Under the pieces are notes generated by a model. The model had not been told where the DNA came from. It worked only from the letters and a program-made list of their open reading frames with translations, and made no database searches. From Melaminivora jejuensis (GTDB lineage Bacteria > Pseudomonadota > Gammaproteobacteria > Burkholderiales > Burkholderiaceae_C), in the NCBI RefSeq assembly GCF_017811175.1, contig NZ_JACWIJ010000002.1, forward strand, positions 1,984,001-2,048,000: a stretch of 64,000 bases of DNA. Direction: 5' to 3'. Below, one piece after another: positions 1 to 9,746 of the stretch (within the stretch, counting starts at the first letter, position 1; each line of letters begins with the position of its first letter). The position numbers and the translations under genes were made by a program.

Positions 1-1
1 C

Positions 2-1060
2 TTTCACCCCTCGGTCACGCTGTCGGTGCTGAAATTCCTGGCCTTCGAGCAGACTTTCAAGAACGCGCTGACCACGCTGCCCATGGGTGGCGGCAAGGGC
101 GGCTCGGACTTCGACCCCAAGGGCAAGAGCCCGACCGAGATCATGCGCTTTTGCCAGGCTTTCGTGACCGAGCTGTTCCGCCACGTGGGTGCCGATACCG
201 ATGTGCCGGCTGGCGACATCGGCGTGGGCGGGCGCGAGGTCGGCTTCATGGCCGGCATGTACAAGAAGCTGGCCAACAACGCCGCCGGCGTGTTCACCGG
301 CAAGGGCCTGGCCTATGGCGGCTCGCTGATCCGGCCCGAGGCCACGGGCTACGGCACGGTGTACTTTGCCGAGGAAATGCTGAAAACCCGGGGCCGCTCC
401 TTCGACGGGCTGCGCGTGTCCGTGTCCGGCTCGGGCAACGTGGCGCAGTACGCCGTGGAAAAGGCCATGCAGCATGGCGCGCGCGTGGTCACCGTGTCGG
501 ATTCCAGCGGCACCATCATCGACGAGGACGGCTTCACGCCCGAGAAGCTGGCCATCCTGATGGACGTGAAGAACCACTGCTATGGCCGCGTCGGCGACTA
601 CGCTGCACGCACCGGCGTGCGCTTCGAGGCCGGCATGACGCCCTGGCAGGTGCCGGTCGATGTCGCCCTGCCTTGCGCGACCCAGAACGAGCTGGATGAG
701 CACGACGCCGCCACGCTGATCAAGAACGGCGTGCTGTGCGTGGCCGAGGGTGCCAACATGCCCTGCACCAACGAGGCTGCCAAGGTCTTCGAGGCTGCCG
801 GCGTGCTGTATGCGCCGGGCAAGGCCAGCAACGCCGGCGGCGTGGCCACCTCGGGCCTGGAGATGAGCCAGAACTCCAGCCGCCTGTGCTGGACGCGCGA
901 AGAGGTGGATGCCCGACTGCTGCGCATCATGCAGGGCATCCACGCCGCCTGCGTCGAGCATGGCCGCCGCGCCGATGGCCGCCTGAGCTACATCGACGGC
1001 GCCAATATCGCCGGCTTTGCCAAGGTGGCCGACGCCATGCTGGCGCAGGGCGTGGTCTGA
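2..1060 (+). CDS. gdhA: NADP-type glutamate dehydrogenase, 5' end cut by window edge
   Basis: Cytoplasmic hexameric enzyme that interconverts 2-oxoglutarate plus ammonium and glutamate. The frame is open from base 2, giving 352 visible residues that follow the enterobacterial GdhA sequence almost without gaps; roughly the first 95 residues lie outside the window. Visible landmarks are the substrate-site motif PMGGGKGGSDFDPKGKS (about residues 27-43), DTDVPAGDIGVGGREVGFM, the nucleotide-binding SVSGSGNVAQYA and the C-terminal GANIAGFVKVADAMLAQG-type block (here GANIAGFAKVADAMLAQG). The stop is TGA at 1058-1060. The 91 bp that follow contain a 7-bp hairpin (1079-1085 with 1093-1099) with no T-run, so it is not a convincing terminator. 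Function is secure. Confidence 0.96.
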   Translation, partial: FHPSVTLSVLKFLAFEQTFKNALTTLPMGGGKGGSDFDPKGKSPTEIMRFCQAFVTELFRHVGADTDVPAGDIGVGGREVGFMAGMYKKLANNAAGVFTGKGLAYGGSLIRPEATGYGTVYFAEEMLKTRGRSFDGLRVSVSGSGNVAQYAVEKAMQHGARVVTVSDSSGTIIDEDGFTPEKLAILMDVKNHCYGRVGDYAARTGVRFEAGMTPWQVPVDVALPCATQNELDEHDAATLIKNGVLCVAEGANMPCTNEAAKVFEAAGVLYAPGKASNAGGVATSGLEMSQNSSRLCWTREEVDARLLRIMQGIHAACVEHGRRADGRLSYIDGANIAGFAKVADAMLAQGVV

Positions 1061-1151
1061 GCTGAGAAGTTGGGCGTTGTGCGCCAGACGTGGGCGCACG
1101 GCGCCAGGCCTTTAAGGTGCTCCGTGTGCTGGCGTTCTGGCAGGGGGCGAG

Positions 1152-1819
1152 TCAGGCCAGCCTGAGCCGTTCCTGCCAGGCAATATCGTCTGCCAGAGCG
1201 TCCCAGTGGGCCACCGCCAAGACACGCCGGGCCAGGCCGGGCGGGCGTGCGGCCTCGCGCGCCAGGGCGGCGCACAAATAAGCAATCGACGAGCGATCCA
1301 GCGCTGCCACAGGCTCGTCGATCAGCGTCAGCGGCGCACCGCTGGCCAGGGCAGCGGCCAGCAAGACCTTGCGCTGGCTGCCGGTGGAGAGCTGGAACAT
1401 GGCCTTTTCCAGATGGGGCTGCAGTCCGAAGCCCTGCACATGGCGCTGCCACTGCTGCGCGCTCCAGTGCGGCTGCTGGCTGGCCAGTTGCGCGCTCCAG
1501 GCCAGCGGCGTCAGCTCCTGCAGCCAGGGGCCAGCGGGTCGCGCCAGAAGACCTGCTGGCCATAGGCCGGGCTGCCATGCGCAGCACCGTTGAGCGACAG
1601 GCTGCCGGCGGTGGGCGCCAGCTCACCAGCGAGCAGTCGCAGCACGCCAGCCTTGGCCTCGCCCTCTTCGTCCAGCAGCAACAGCAGGCCTGCGGGGATG
1701 TGCGCCGTCCAGCCCTGCAGCACGGCTTGCCCGCGAAAATCGCAGCACACTTTCAGGGCGACAAGGCCAGCCGATGACGCTGCCACGCCCGCTTGCTCAT
1801 TCTGGAAGCTGGAAACCAT
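1152..1819 (-). pseudogene. ABC transporter ATP-binding protein, frameshifted
   Basis: Two minus-strand frames together make one small ABC-type ATPase of about 220 residues. The first (1819 down to about 1530) carries the N-terminal half, ending VFWRDPLAP and then a spurious stop; the second (from about 1528 to 1152) continues WLQELTPLAWSAQ and carries the signature LSTGSQRKV and Walker B LTLIDEPVAALD. One extra G in the GGGG run at 1527-1530 would join them. The P-loop region reads LLDEEGEAKAGVLRLLAGEL, so the Walker A glycine/lysine pattern is degenerate even apart from the frameshift; with signature and Walker B intact the protein may bind nucleotide poorly or act structurally. The start ATG (1819) overlaps the start of the divergent gene. 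The substrate cannot be told; no permease gene is adjacent. It could be a sequencing artefact rather than a true pseudogene. Confidence 0.7.
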
Positions 1820-2189
1820 GACCCTGCACTTTCTGGATTTCGACTACAGCGAGGACGCCGATGGCATTGCCACCTGGGACGCCATGGCCTGCGTGCAGCC
1901 CGGGCGCCTGCCTGCCCTGCTGGCGGAGGTCGAAAGCATACTGGGTTGGGCGCTGGCCAATTTTGCTGCCGAACAAGGGCCGCACGAGGACGGCGGGCTG
2001 TGGCAGTACGACCTGCAGTGCGAGCGCGACGGGCAGCCACTGGCCGAGCTGCGACTCGATCCGCAGACCGGGCGCATCGCTGCGCCGACTGATCTGGCCG
2101 CCGGGCAGGCGCTCACGCTGAACCTGTCGCTGAGTGGCTCAGGCGCCTTTGCCGAAGCTTTTGCAGCCCGCTTTCCGGAGCCGGGCTGA
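1818..2189 (+). CDS. Conserved hypothetical protein, 123 aa
   Basis: Unrecognised small acidic protein starting MTLHFLDFDYSEDADG, with no signal peptide, membrane segment or cysteine pair suggesting a cofactor. The ATG at 1818 was chosen because the residues after it look like real protein, while the frame upstream is the shadow of the antisense ABC gene. The sequence alternates short hydrophobic strands with acidic turns (WDAMACVQPGRLPALLAEVES, LWQYDLQCERDGQPLAELRL), consistent with a compact cytoplasmic fold. It starts back-to-back with the ABC ATPase: both start codons share the CATG at 1817-1820. No function is proposed. Confidence 0.7.
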   Translation: MTLHFLDFDYSEDADGIATWDAMACVQPGRLPALLAEVESILGWALANFAAEQGPHEDGGLWQYDLQCERDGQPLAELRLDPQTGRIAAPTDLAAGQALTLNLSLSGSGAFAEAFAARFPEPG

Positions 2190-2237
2190 ACCACAAGAGC
2201 TGGACGCCAGCCGCACCTGGTTCAGGACGGGCGGCTG

Positions 2238-2759
2238 CTATTGCAGGGTTTCCTTGGCCGCTTCGGGCAGCAACAGGGGCAGGACGGCAATGCCCTCTTC
2301 CATCAACTCCTGCGCCTGCTCGGCACTGGCGCGGCCCCGGATGCCGCGCTCTGGCGCCTCGCCATGGTGGATACGCCGGGCCTCGCTGGCGAAGTTCTCG
2401 CCCACATCCTCGGTGGCGGCCACGATCTTGCGCGCCAGCTGCATCCAGGCAGCCTGCCATTGCTGCGGCCCATCGGCCACCGGCGCGTCAGCCGATGGGC
2501 CGGGTGAGGAAGCATCAGATGGCTCCGCCGCAGCGGGTACGCCGGGGGCGCCATTCTTGCGCGCTCCGGGGTTGCCCTCGTCCTGCCTGCCACTGCGCAG
2601 GTTCAGACGGGGCGCGCTCAGGGTCTTGCGGATTTCGGCACTGCCGCACAGGGGGCACTGCACCAGCGCGCGCGCCAGCTGGCCCTGGAAATCGTCCTCC
2701 GAGGCGAACCAGCCCTCGAAGCCGTGGCCGTGGACACACAGCAGATCAAGCACCTTCAT
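2238..2759 (-). CDS. DUF1178 family protein
   Basis: 173-residue cytoplasmic protein of unknown function, DUF1178 family. The N-terminus MKVLDLLCVHGHGFEGWF is the family hallmark, followed by QCPLCGSAEIRKTLSAP, a CxxC pair that with the upstream Cys/His could form a zinc ribbon. A low-complexity Ala/Pro/Gly/Ser linker (about residues 55-95) separates it from the conserved C-terminal helical part (WMQLARKIVAATEDVGENFASEARRIHHGE). It is the last gene of the long minus-strand run that begins at nuoA, 33 bp after the DUF2818 gene, so it is probably co-transcribed with complex I. Family assignment is firm; role unknown. Confidence 0.88.
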   Translation of the reverse strand: MKVLDLLCVHGHGFEGWFASEDDFQGQLARALVQCPLCGSAEIRKTLSAPRLNLRSGRQDEGNPGARKNGAPGVPAAAEPSDASSPGPSADAPVADGPQQWQAAWMQLARKIVAATEDVGENFASEARRIHHGEAPERGIRGRASAEQAQELMEEGIAVLPLLLPEAAKETLQ

Positions 2760-2792
2760 GGCGGGTCTCCTTCCTGCCCCGTGCCTGCGCTC

Positions 2793-3122
2793 TCACTCCT
2801 CTTCGGCTACCGCAGTGCCCTTGCGCCGCACCAGGTAGCGATAGACGAAGCCCGGGAAGGCCAAGGTCAGGAACAGTGTTGCGGTGACGGCATAGAACTC
2901 CCATCCCTGTGGGGCGATCTGCCCGGCACGTTTTTCGATCAGCAGCGCCAGCGCGCCGACCAGGAAGTACAGCAGCACCAGCTCGGCCAGGCGCGCCACG
3001 AAGGGTTTGGCACCAGCCCGGGCCGGCTTGCCGACGATCAGCCAACGGTCGTTCAGGAACGGTAGGTTGGCGGCGGCAAAGGCCGCCACGATGACCAGCC
3101 AGATGGCCGCAGTCTGGGTCAT
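2793..3122 (-). CDS. DUF2818 family membrane protein
   Basis: 109-residue inner-membrane protein with three likely transmembrane helices (about residues 5-20, 44-62 and 76-94) and a charged C-terminus (YRYLVRRKGTAVAEEE). It belongs to DUF2818, a family found in Burkholderiales directly after nuoN, and that is its position here: 13 bp downstream of nuoN on the same strand. This conserved linkage suggests a role in assembly or membrane packing of complex I, but that is inference. No catalytic motif is visible. Confidence 0.88.
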   Translation of the reverse strand: MTQTAAIWLVIVAAFAAANLPFLNDRWLIVGKPARAGAKPFVARLAELVLLYFLVGALALLIEKRAGQIAPQGWEFYAVTATLFLTLAFPGFVYRYLVRRKGTAVAEEE

Positions 3123-3135
3123 GCAGGTAGCGCGC

Positions 3136-4629
3136 TCAGGTGGTCAGCGAGCGCACGATGGCGTCGGCACACAAGGCCATCAGGCCGCCGGGCAGGATGC
3201 CCAGGATCAGCACTAGTGCGCCGTTGACGGTCAGCACCACGCGCACCTGCAGCGGCGCCGACACGCGGGTGGCGGTCAGCGGCGCGTCGAAATACATCAC
3301 CTTGACCACGCGCAGGTAGTAGAAGGCGCCGATCAGCGACATCATGACAGCGAAGACGGCCAGCGCGATGTGCAGGCCCTGACCCGAGGCTACCAGTGCC
3401 TGCAGCACCGACAGCTTGGCGTAGAAGCCCACCAGCGGCGGAATGCCGGCCAGCGAGAACATGCAGATCGCCATGACGCCAGCGTACAGCGGGCTACGCT
3501 GGTTCAGGCCGGCGAAGTCGGCGATTTCCTCGCTCTCGAAGCCCTCGCGCGCCAGCAGCAGGATGATGCCGAGGGTGGCGGCAAAGGTCAGCACATAGGT
3601 CACGATGTAGAACATGGCCGAGCTGTAGGCGTTGCCCGCCGCCGTGGCATCCACGTTGCCATGGACTACACCCGACATCAGGCCCAGCATGACAAAGCCC
3701 ATCTGGCCGATGGTGGAGTACGCCAGCATACGCTTCAAGTTGGTCTGCACGATACCGGCCAGGTTGCCCACCAGCAGCGAGCCGATGGCCAGCACGGCCA
3801 GCATCTGCTGCCAGTCGATGGCCAGCGGCAGCAGGCCGTCCACCAGCAGGCGGATGATGATGGCGAACGCCGCCAGTTCGGGGGCCGTGCCCAGGAACAG
3901 CGTGATGACCGAAGGCGCGCCCTGATAGACGTCGGGCACCCACATGTGGAAGGGCACGGCGCCCAGCTTGAAGGCCAGGCCCGCCACCACGAAGACCAGG
4001 CCGAAGACCAGCACCTGATGGCGGATCTGGCCGCCGTCGATGGCCTTGAAGACCTGGCCGATGTCCAGCGAGCCGGTGGCGCCATAAATCATGGACAGGC
4101 CGTACAGCAGGAAGCCGCTGGCCATGGCGCCGAGCACGAAATACTTCATGGCGGCTTCGGTGGCCACGGCGTTGTCGCGGCGCAGCGCCACCAGGGCGTA
4201 GCTGGACAGGGTCAGCAACTCCAGGCCCAGGTACAGCACCAGGAAGTTGTTGCCCGAGATCATCACGAACATGCCCAGCAACGACAGCAGGCTCAGCGTG
4301 AACAGCTCGCCGCCGCGCAGCATGTCGCGCTCGGCGGCATACGAGCGACCGTAGACCAGGGTGACCATGACGGCTACGGTGGAGAAGCACTTGAGCCAGT
4401 TGCCCATGGCATCGCTGACGATCATGTTGCCCCAGCCATAGACCGTGCTGCCGGTGCTGGCGTACATGGCCTGCATGACGGCCACGACGGCCAAGGTGAG
4501 CATGGTCAGCACATAGGTGGCCGTGCGCTGCGCGCTTTTCACGCCCAGATCCACCAGGGCGATCACGCAGGCCATGACCAGCAGCACGAGCTCGGGGTAG
4601 ATCGCCAGCCAGCTGATGTTGTCAATCAT
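3136..4629 (-). CDS. nuoN: NADH-quinone oxidoreductase subunit N
   Basis: Antiporter-like membrane subunit of respiratory complex I, taking part in proton pumping; 497 residues, about 14 transmembrane helices. Diagnostic stretches are [20 protein letters not shown] and [22 protein letters not shown], the broken-helix and lysine motifs shared by NuoL, NuoM and NuoN. The ATG at 4629 (MIDNISW) is preferred over a TTG two codons upstream because GAGAG lies about 8 nt in front of it. It follows nuoM by 24 bp on the minus strand. A 929-residue open frame on the opposite strand across nuoN and nuoM is a high-GC shadow. Confidence 0.97.
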   Translation of the reverse strand: MIDNISWLAIYPELVLLVMACVIALVDLGVKSAQRTATYVLTMLTLAVVAVMQAMYASTGSTVYGWGNMIVSDAMGNWLKCFSTVAVMVTLVYGRSYAAERDMLRGGELFTLSLLSLLGMFVMISGNNFLVLYLGLELLTLSSYALVALRRDNAVATEAAMKYFVLGAMASGFLLYGLSMIYGATGSLDIGQVFKAIDGGQIRHQVLVFGLVFVVAGLAFKLGAVPFHMWVPDVYQGAPSVITLFLGTAPELAAFAIIIRLLVDGLLPLAIDWQQMLAVLAIGSLLVGNLAGIVQTNLKRMLAYSTIGQMGFVMLGLMSGVVHGNVDATAAGNAYSSAMFYIVTYVLTFAATLGIILLLAREGFESEEIADFAGLNQRSPLYAGVMAICMFSLAGIPPLVGFYAKLSVLQALVASGQGLHIALAVFAVMMSLIGAFYYLRVVKVMYFDAPLTATRVSAPLQVRVVLTVNGALVLILGILPGGLMALCADAIVRSLTT

Positions 4630-4653
4630 CTTCAATCTCTCGGTTCAGTCTGG

Positions 4654-6129
4654 TCAGGGCAGCTTGGATTGCGCGACGTGCTGCAGCAACTGCGCCACGG
4701 AAGGATCCATCGCATCGGTGAAGGGCTTGGGATACAGGCCCATGTACAGCACGGCAATGGCCAGCAGGCCCAGCACCAGGAATTCACGGCTGTTGATGTC
4801 GGTGAGCTGGCGCACGTTGTTGTTGGTCACCGGGCCGAGATAGACACGCTTGTACATCCACAGCGAGTAGCTGGCGCCCAGGATCAGCGCCACGGCGGCG
4901 CCCAGGCCGACCCAGAAGTTGTATTGCACGCCGGCGATGATGACCATCCACTCGCCCACGAAACCCGCCGTGCCCGGCAGGCCGCAGTTGGCCATGGAAA
5001 ACAGCAGGGCAAAGGCGGCGAACTTGGGCATGGTGTTGACCACGCCGCCGTAGTCGGCGATTTCGCGCGAATGCACGCGGTCGTACAGCACGCCGATACA
5101 CAGGAACATGGCGCCCGAGACGAAGCCGTGGGCAATCATCTGCGCCAGGCCGCCCGACACGCCCATCTGGTTGAACATGAAGAAACCCAGCGTGACGAAA
5201 CCCATGTGCGCCACGGACGAATAGGCCACGAGCTTTTTCATGTCCTTTTGCACGATGGCCACCAGGCCGACGTAGATCACGGCGACCAGCGACAACGTGA
5301 TCATCAGCCACGACCACTCGTGTGCGGCGTCCGGCGCAATCGGCAGCGAAAAGCGCAGGAAACCGTAGGCGCCGAGTTTCAGCATGATGGCCGCCAGCAC
5401 GGCCGAGCCGCCCGTGGGTGCTTCGACGTGAACATCGGGCAGCCAGGTGTGTACCGGCCACATCGGCACCTTGACGGCAAAGGCGGCGAACAGCGCGAAG
5501 AACAGCAGCGTCTGCGCCGTGCCTGCCAGCGGCAAGGTGTGCCAGGTCAGGATGTCGAAGCTGCCGCCGGCCTGGTTGTACAGGTAGATGAAGGCGATCA
5601 GCGTAAGCAGCGAGCCCATCAGCGTATAGAGGAAGAACTTGAACGCTGCATAGATGCGGTTCGGGCCACCCCAGATGCCGATGATCAGGTACATCGGAAT
5701 CAGCGTGGCCTCGAAGAACACATAGAACAGCATTCCGTCCAGGGCGCTGAAGACGCCGATCATCAGCCCCGACAGGATCAGGAAGGCGCCCATGTATTGA
5801 TGAACGCGCTCGGTGATGGATTGCCAGGAAGCAATCACCACGATTACCGTGATGAAGGCTGTCAGTGGCACGAACCACAGCGCGATGCCGTCCACGCCCA
5901 GGTGGTAGAAGATGTTGAAGCGCTCGATCCAGGGCGCTTTTTCAACAAACTGCATGGCGGCACTGGCCGTGTCGAAGCCGCTCATGAGCGGCAGCGTCAC
6001 CGCCAAGCCGATCAGCGAACCGATCAGCGCAATCCAGCGCACCGCCTGTGCCTGGCCCTCTCGCCCCAGCAACAGCACCAGGGCGCCAAAGGCGATGGGC
6101 ACCCAGATGGCAAGACTCAACAAACCCAT
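4654..6129 (-). CDS. nuoM: NADH-quinone oxidoreductase subunit M
   Basis: 491-residue proton-translocating membrane subunit of complex I. It has the expected polytopic pattern from MGLLSLAIWVPIAFGALVL onward, the conserved glutamate region ALDGMLFYVFFEATLIPMYL, and FAVKVPMWPVHTWLPDVHVE followed by KKLVAYSSVAHMGFVTLG. Length matches the family. It lies 19 bp after nuoL and 24 bp before nuoN on the same strand, in the canonical complex I order. Confidence 0.97.
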   Translation of the reverse strand: MGLLSLAIWVPIAFGALVLLLGREGQAQAVRWIALIGSLIGLAVTLPLMSGFDTASAAMQFVEKAPWIERFNIFYHLGVDGIALWFVPLTAFITVIVVIASWQSITERVHQYMGAFLILSGLMIGVFSALDGMLFYVFFEATLIPMYLIIGIWGGPNRIYAAFKFFLYTLMGSLLTLIAFIYLYNQAGGSFDILTWHTLPLAGTAQTLLFFALFAAFAVKVPMWPVHTWLPDVHVEAPTGGSAVLAAIMLKLGAYGFLRFSLPIAPDAAHEWSWLMITLSLVAVIYVGLVAIVQKDMKKLVAYSSVAHMGFVTLGFFMFNQMGVSGGLAQMIAHGFVSGAMFLCIGVLYDRVHSREIADYGGVVNTMPKFAAFALLFSMANCGLPGTAGFVGEWMVIIAGVQYNFWVGLGAAVALILGASYSLWMYKRVYLGPVTNNNVRQLTDINSREFLVLGLLAIAVLYMGLYPKPFTDAMDPSVAQLLQHVAQSKLP

Positions 6130-6148
6130 TTTTCTTCTGCTCCCCGTC

Positions 6149-8164
6149 TTAGTTGTTGAGCCACACGAAGTAAGTCATGAGGGCGAAGATGCCCAGGATC
6201 ATGAACAGCGCGTAGTGGTAGAGGTAGCCGGTCTGCAGGGCGCGCAGCACGCCGCCGAGGCGTGCCATCAGCTTCCACGAGCCATTGACCACGGCCCCGT
6301 CGATCAACGCCTGGTCGCCGCCCTTCCACAGGGCAATGCCCAGACCGCGGGCGCCGCGCGCAATGATGTTCTCGTTGATCCAGTCCAGGTAGTACTTGTT
6401 GTCCAGTAGCGTGTGCAGCGGTTGCAGGGCCCGCTTGATCGCTGCAGGCAAGGCCGGATTGATGATGTACATGTAGTACGACAGGGCAACGCCAGCAATC
6501 GCCATCCAGGTCGGCACGGCCACGAAGCCATGTGTGCCCATGGCCACGGCGCCGTGGAAGGCCTCGCTCAGCTTGAGCATGGCCGGGTGGCGCGCCTCGT
6601 CCACGGTGATGACGCCCTTGAAGAAGTCGCCGAACAGCATGGGCTCGATGGCCATGAAGCCGATGATGACCGAGGGAATGGCCAGCAGCACCAGCGGCAC
6701 CGTCACCACCCAGGGCGACTCGTGCGGCTTGGCGTGCGGGTCATGGCCGTGGTGGTCGCCATGGTGCGCGTCCGGGTTCTGGTCGTAGCGCTCCTTGCCG
6801 TGGAAGACCAGGAAATACATGCGGAAGGAGTAGAAGGCCGTGATGAACACGCCGGCCAGCACGGCGGCATAGGCCCAGCCGGCAGCCGGCAGCGTGCTGT
6901 GGCGCACGGCGTCCACGATGCTTTCCTTGGAGTAGAAGCCCGAGAAGAACGGCGTGCCGATCAGCGCCAGCGAACCCAGCAGCGAGGTAATCCAGGTGAT
7001 GGGCATGTACTTGCGCACAGCCCCCATCCAGCGGATGTCCTGGTTGTGGTGCATTCCGATGATGACCGAGCCGGCGCCCAGGAACAGCAGGGCCTTGAAG
7101 AAGGCGTGCGTCATCAAGTGGAACACCGCCACCGAGTAGGCCGATGCGCCCAGCGCCACCGTCATGTAGCCCAACTGCGACAGCGTGGAATACGCCACCA
7201 CGCGCTTGATGTCGTTCTGGATGATGCCCAGGAAGCCCATGAACAGGGCCGTGATGGCGCCGATGATCAGGATGAAATTCAGTGCCGTGTCCGACAGCTC
7301 GAACAGCGGCGACATACGCGAGACCATGAAGATGCCAGCCGTCACCATCGTGGCGGCGTGGATCAGGGCCGAAATCGGCGTCGGGCCTTCCATAGAGTCG
7401 GGCAGCCATACGTGCAGCGGGAATTGCGCCGACTTGCCCATGGCGCCGATGAACAGGCAGATGCAGATCACGGTGATCAGCATCCAGTCGGTACCCGGAA
7501 AGCCCATGGTGCCCAGCTCGCCAGCCTTGGCGAAGATTTCGGCGTAGTCGAAGGTGCCGGCATAGGCGGCGATCAGGCCAATGCCCAGGATGAAGCCGAA
7601 GTCGCCCACGCGGTTGACCAGGAAGGCCTTCATGTTGGCGAACGTGGCCGAGGGTTTGTTGTACCAGAAGCCGATCAAGAGGTAGGACACCAGACCCACC
7701 GCCTCCCAACCGAAGAACAACTGCAGCAGGTTGTTGCTCATGACCAGCATGAGCATGGAGAAGGTGAACAGCGAGATATACGAGAAGAAGCGGTTGTAGC
7801 CCGGGTCTTCCTCCATGTAGCCGATGGTGTAGATATGCACCATCAGCGACACGAAGGTCACCACGCACATCATCATGGCCGTCAGGCTGTCGATGAGAAA
7901 ACCCACCTCCATCTTCAGGTCGCCCACCACCATCCAGGTGTAGAGGGTCTGGTTCAGGTGCGCGCCATCATTCATGACGCTCCACAAAGTCATGGCCGAG
8001 ATGACGAAGGAGATGAACACGCCCAGGATGGTCAGCGTGTGCGAGACGCCGCGGCCGATGCGGTTGCCGCCGAAGGCCGTGCCGAAGACGCCTGCCAGCA
8101 GCGAGCCGGCAAGCGGCGCCAGCGGCACCGCCAGCAGCGTCGAGACAGAGAGGGTTTGACTCAT
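6149..8164 (-). CDS. nuoL: NADH-quinone oxidoreductase subunit L
   Basis: 671-residue membrane subunit at the distal end of complex I, with antiporter core plus the C-terminal lateral helix. Motifs include LLQLFFGWEAVGLVSYLLIG, MGKSAQFPLHVWLPDSMEGP and IQNDIKRVVAYSTLSQLGYM. A His-rich loop (HHGDHHGHDPHAKPH) near residues 455-470 is typical of the variable loop in this subunit. The frame is open 12 codons upstream, but the ATG at 8164 (MSQTLSVSTLL) is the natural start. The gap to nuoK is 32 bp. Confidence 0.97.
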   Translation of the reverse strand: MSQTLSVSTLLAVPLAPLAGSLLAGVFGTAFGGNRIGRGVSHTLTILGVFISFVISAMTLWSVMNDGAHLNQTLYTWMVVGDLKMEVGFLIDSLTAMMMCVVTFVSLMVHIYTIGYMEEDPGYNRFFSYISLFTFSMLMLVMSNNLLQLFFGWEAVGLVSYLLIGFWYNKPSATFANMKAFLVNRVGDFGFILGIGLIAAYAGTFDYAEIFAKAGELGTMGFPGTDWMLITVICICLFIGAMGKSAQFPLHVWLPDSMEGPTPISALIHAATMVTAGIFMVSRMSPLFELSDTALNFILIIGAITALFMGFLGIIQNDIKRVVAYSTLSQLGYMTVALGASAYSVAVFHLMTHAFFKALLFLGAGSVIIGMHHNQDIRWMGAVRKYMPITWITSLLGSLALIGTPFFSGFYSKESIVDAVRHSTLPAAGWAYAAVLAGVFITAFYSFRMYFLVFHGKERYDQNPDAHHGDHHGHDPHAKPHESPWVVTVPLVLLAIPSVIIGFMAIEPMLFGDFFKGVITVDEARHPAMLKLSEAFHGAVAMGTHGFVAVPTWMAIAGVALSYYMYIINPALPAAIKRALQPLHTLLDNKYYLDWINENIIARGARGLGIALWKGGDQALIDGAVVNGSWKLMARLGGVLRALQTGYLYHYALFMILGIFALMTYFVWLNN

Positions 8165-8196
8165 TGTTGGGAACCTTGCAAGTGGCGGGTCTGACG

Positions 8197-8505
8197 TCAA
8201 CCCTTGAGGGTGTTGAGATCTTCCGCGTCGATGCTGGAGCGGTTGCGGAACAGCAGCACCAGGATGGCCAGGCCGATGGCGGCCTCGGCAGCAGCCACCG
8301 TCAGGATGAAGAACACGAAGACCTGGCCGTGCATGTCACCCAGGTAGCTGGAGAACGCCACGAAGTTCATGTTCACCGCCAGCAGCATCAGCTCGATGGC
8401 CATGAGCAGCACGATGAGGTTCCTGCGGTTCAGGAAGATGCCCACCACCGCCAGCGCGAACAGCAGAGCACCCAGCGACAGATAGTGGCCCAGGGTGGGG
8501 GTCAT
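8197..8505 (-). CDS. nuoK: NADH-quinone oxidoreductase subunit K
   Basis: 102-residue, three-helix membrane subunit of complex I. The middle helix carries the conserved glutamate within [20 protein letters not shown], needed for proton transfer, and a second conserved glutamate lies in [14 protein letters not shown]. Length is typical. Its ATG overlaps the nuoJ stop codon by 4 bp (8502-8505), indicating translational coupling. Confidence 0.97.
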   Translation of the reverse strand: MTPTLGHYLSLGALLFALAVVGIFLNRRNLIVLLMAIELMLLAVNMNFVAFSSYLGDMHGQVFVFFILTVAAAEAAIGLAILVLLFRNRSSIDAEDLNTLKG

Positions 8506-9164
8506 TGCTTTTTCTCCTCGGCAATGGGCGCAGCTTCAGGCACCGGCTGGCGCACGGCGGCCATGTTGACCATGACCAGGCGATCTTCGGCACGCACGCG
8601 GATCTGCTGGGCCGGATCGATGGCCTTGCTGTCCTTGCGCTGGCGCAGCGTGAGTGCGATAGCGGCGATCATGGCCACCAGCAGGATCACGGCAGCGATC
8701 TCGACGGGCAGCAGGTATTCGGTGTAGAGCAGCTGGCCCAGTGCCCGGGTGTTGGAGTACGGCAGTACCTGGCCGGCGGCATCGACCACAGTGCCAGCCA
8801 GCTTGGGTTCACTGGTGGTGCTGAAGCCTGTCATCAGCACCGCCGCCATTTCCAGGGCGATCAGTACGCCGATCAGCACGGCCAGCGGAACATGCCGCCA
8901 GAAGCTGCGCCGCATGTTCTCGATACGGATGTCCAGCATCATGACCACGAACAGAAACAGCACCATCACCGCGCCCAGGTACACCAGCACCAGCACGATG
9001 GCTAGGAATTCGGCCTTGAGCAGCAGCCACAGGCCTGATGCCTGCGAGAACGCCAGGATCAGATGCAGTACGGCGTGTACAGGATTGCGCGCCGTGATGA
9101 CCCGGAAGGCTGCATACAGCAGCACTACCGAGAACAGGTAGAAAAAGCCGGTCTTGACGTCCAT
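8502..9164 (-). CDS. nuoJ: NADH-quinone oxidoreductase subunit J
   Basis: 220-residue membrane subunit of complex I with five predicted helices, starting [20 protein letters not shown] and containing the conserved [19 protein letters not shown] third helix (here [20 protein letters not shown]). The C-terminal tail after about residue 170 is charged and cytoplasmic. The stop overlaps the nuoK start by 4 bp; the gap to nuoI is 46 bp. Confidence 0.96.
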   Translation of the reverse strand: MDVKTGFFYLFSVVLLYAAFRVITARNPVHAVLHLILAFSQASGLWLLLKAEFLAIVLVLVYLGAVMVLFLFVVMMLDIRIENMRRSFWRHVPLAVLIGVLIALEMAAVLMTGFSTTSEPKLAGTVVDAAGQVLPYSNTRALGQLLYTEYLLPVEIAAVILLVAMIAAIALTLRQRKDSKAIDPAQQIRVRAEDRLVMVNMAAVRQPVPEAAPIAEEKKQ

Positions 9165-9210
9165 GAATCGGTTCTTTTCAAAGGTTCAGACGATTGGGGT
9201 ACCCAGAAGG

Positions 9211-9735
9211 TCACCGGTATGGGGCGTCAGCGGCCTTGGCGGCAGCAATCTGCGGCTCGTAGCGATCGCCCACGGCCAGCAGCATGTCCTTGGTGTAGTA
9301 CAGGTCGCCGCGCTTTTCGCCGTGGTATTCGAGGATTTGCGTCTCCACGATGGAGTCCACCGGGCAGCTTTCCTCGCAAAAGCCGCAGAAAATGCACTTT
9401 GTGAGGTCGATGTCGTAGCGCGTGGTGCGGCGTGAGCCGTCGGCGCGCACGTCCGACTCGATGGTGATGGCCAGCGCTGGGCACACGGCTTCGCACAGCT
9501 TGCAGGCGATGCAGCGCTCTTCGCCATTTTCATAGCGGCGCAGCGCGTGCAGGCCGCGAAAGCGCGGCGACAGCGGCGTCTTTTCCTCTGGGAACTGCAC
9601 AGTGACCTTGCGGCGGAAGGCATAGCGGCCCGTAAGCGCCATGCCCTTGGCCAGCTCCCAGAGCATGAAACTCTTGAAGAAGTCCCGGATCGAGAAGGCG
9701 GACGAAGAAGATGAAGGAGCAGCAACAGCAGCCAT
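9211..9735 (-). CDS. nuoI: NADH-quinone oxidoreductase subunit I (2x 4Fe-4S)
   Basis: 174-residue peripheral-arm subunit carrying clusters N6a and N6b. Both cysteine motifs are intact: [12 protein letters not shown] and [12 protein letters not shown]. The N-terminus has an amphipathic, membrane-facing stretch ([21 protein letters not shown]). The ATG at 9735 ([12 protein letters not shown]) is used; the frame extends 22 codons further but only as read-through of spacer. It is 11 bp downstream of nuoH. Confidence 0.96.
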   Translation of the reverse strand: MAAVAAPSSSSSAFSIRDFFKSFMLWELAKGMALTGRYAFRRKVTVQFPEEKTPLSPRFRGLHALRRYENGEERCIACKLCEAVCPALAITIESDVRADGSRRTTRYDIDLTKCIFCGFCEESCPVDSIVETQILEYHGEKRGDLYYTKDMLLAVGDRYEPQIAAAKAADAPYR

Positions 9736-9746
9736 GGATGCCCCCG

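Noticed and set aside
3370..8194. Very long plus-strand open frames (929 and 593 residues) across nuoN, nuoM and nuoL
   Set aside because: They are His/Gln/Arg-rich antisense shadows of membrane-protein genes in high-GC DNA, with no domain resemblance; the minus-strand nuo genes explain the region fully.
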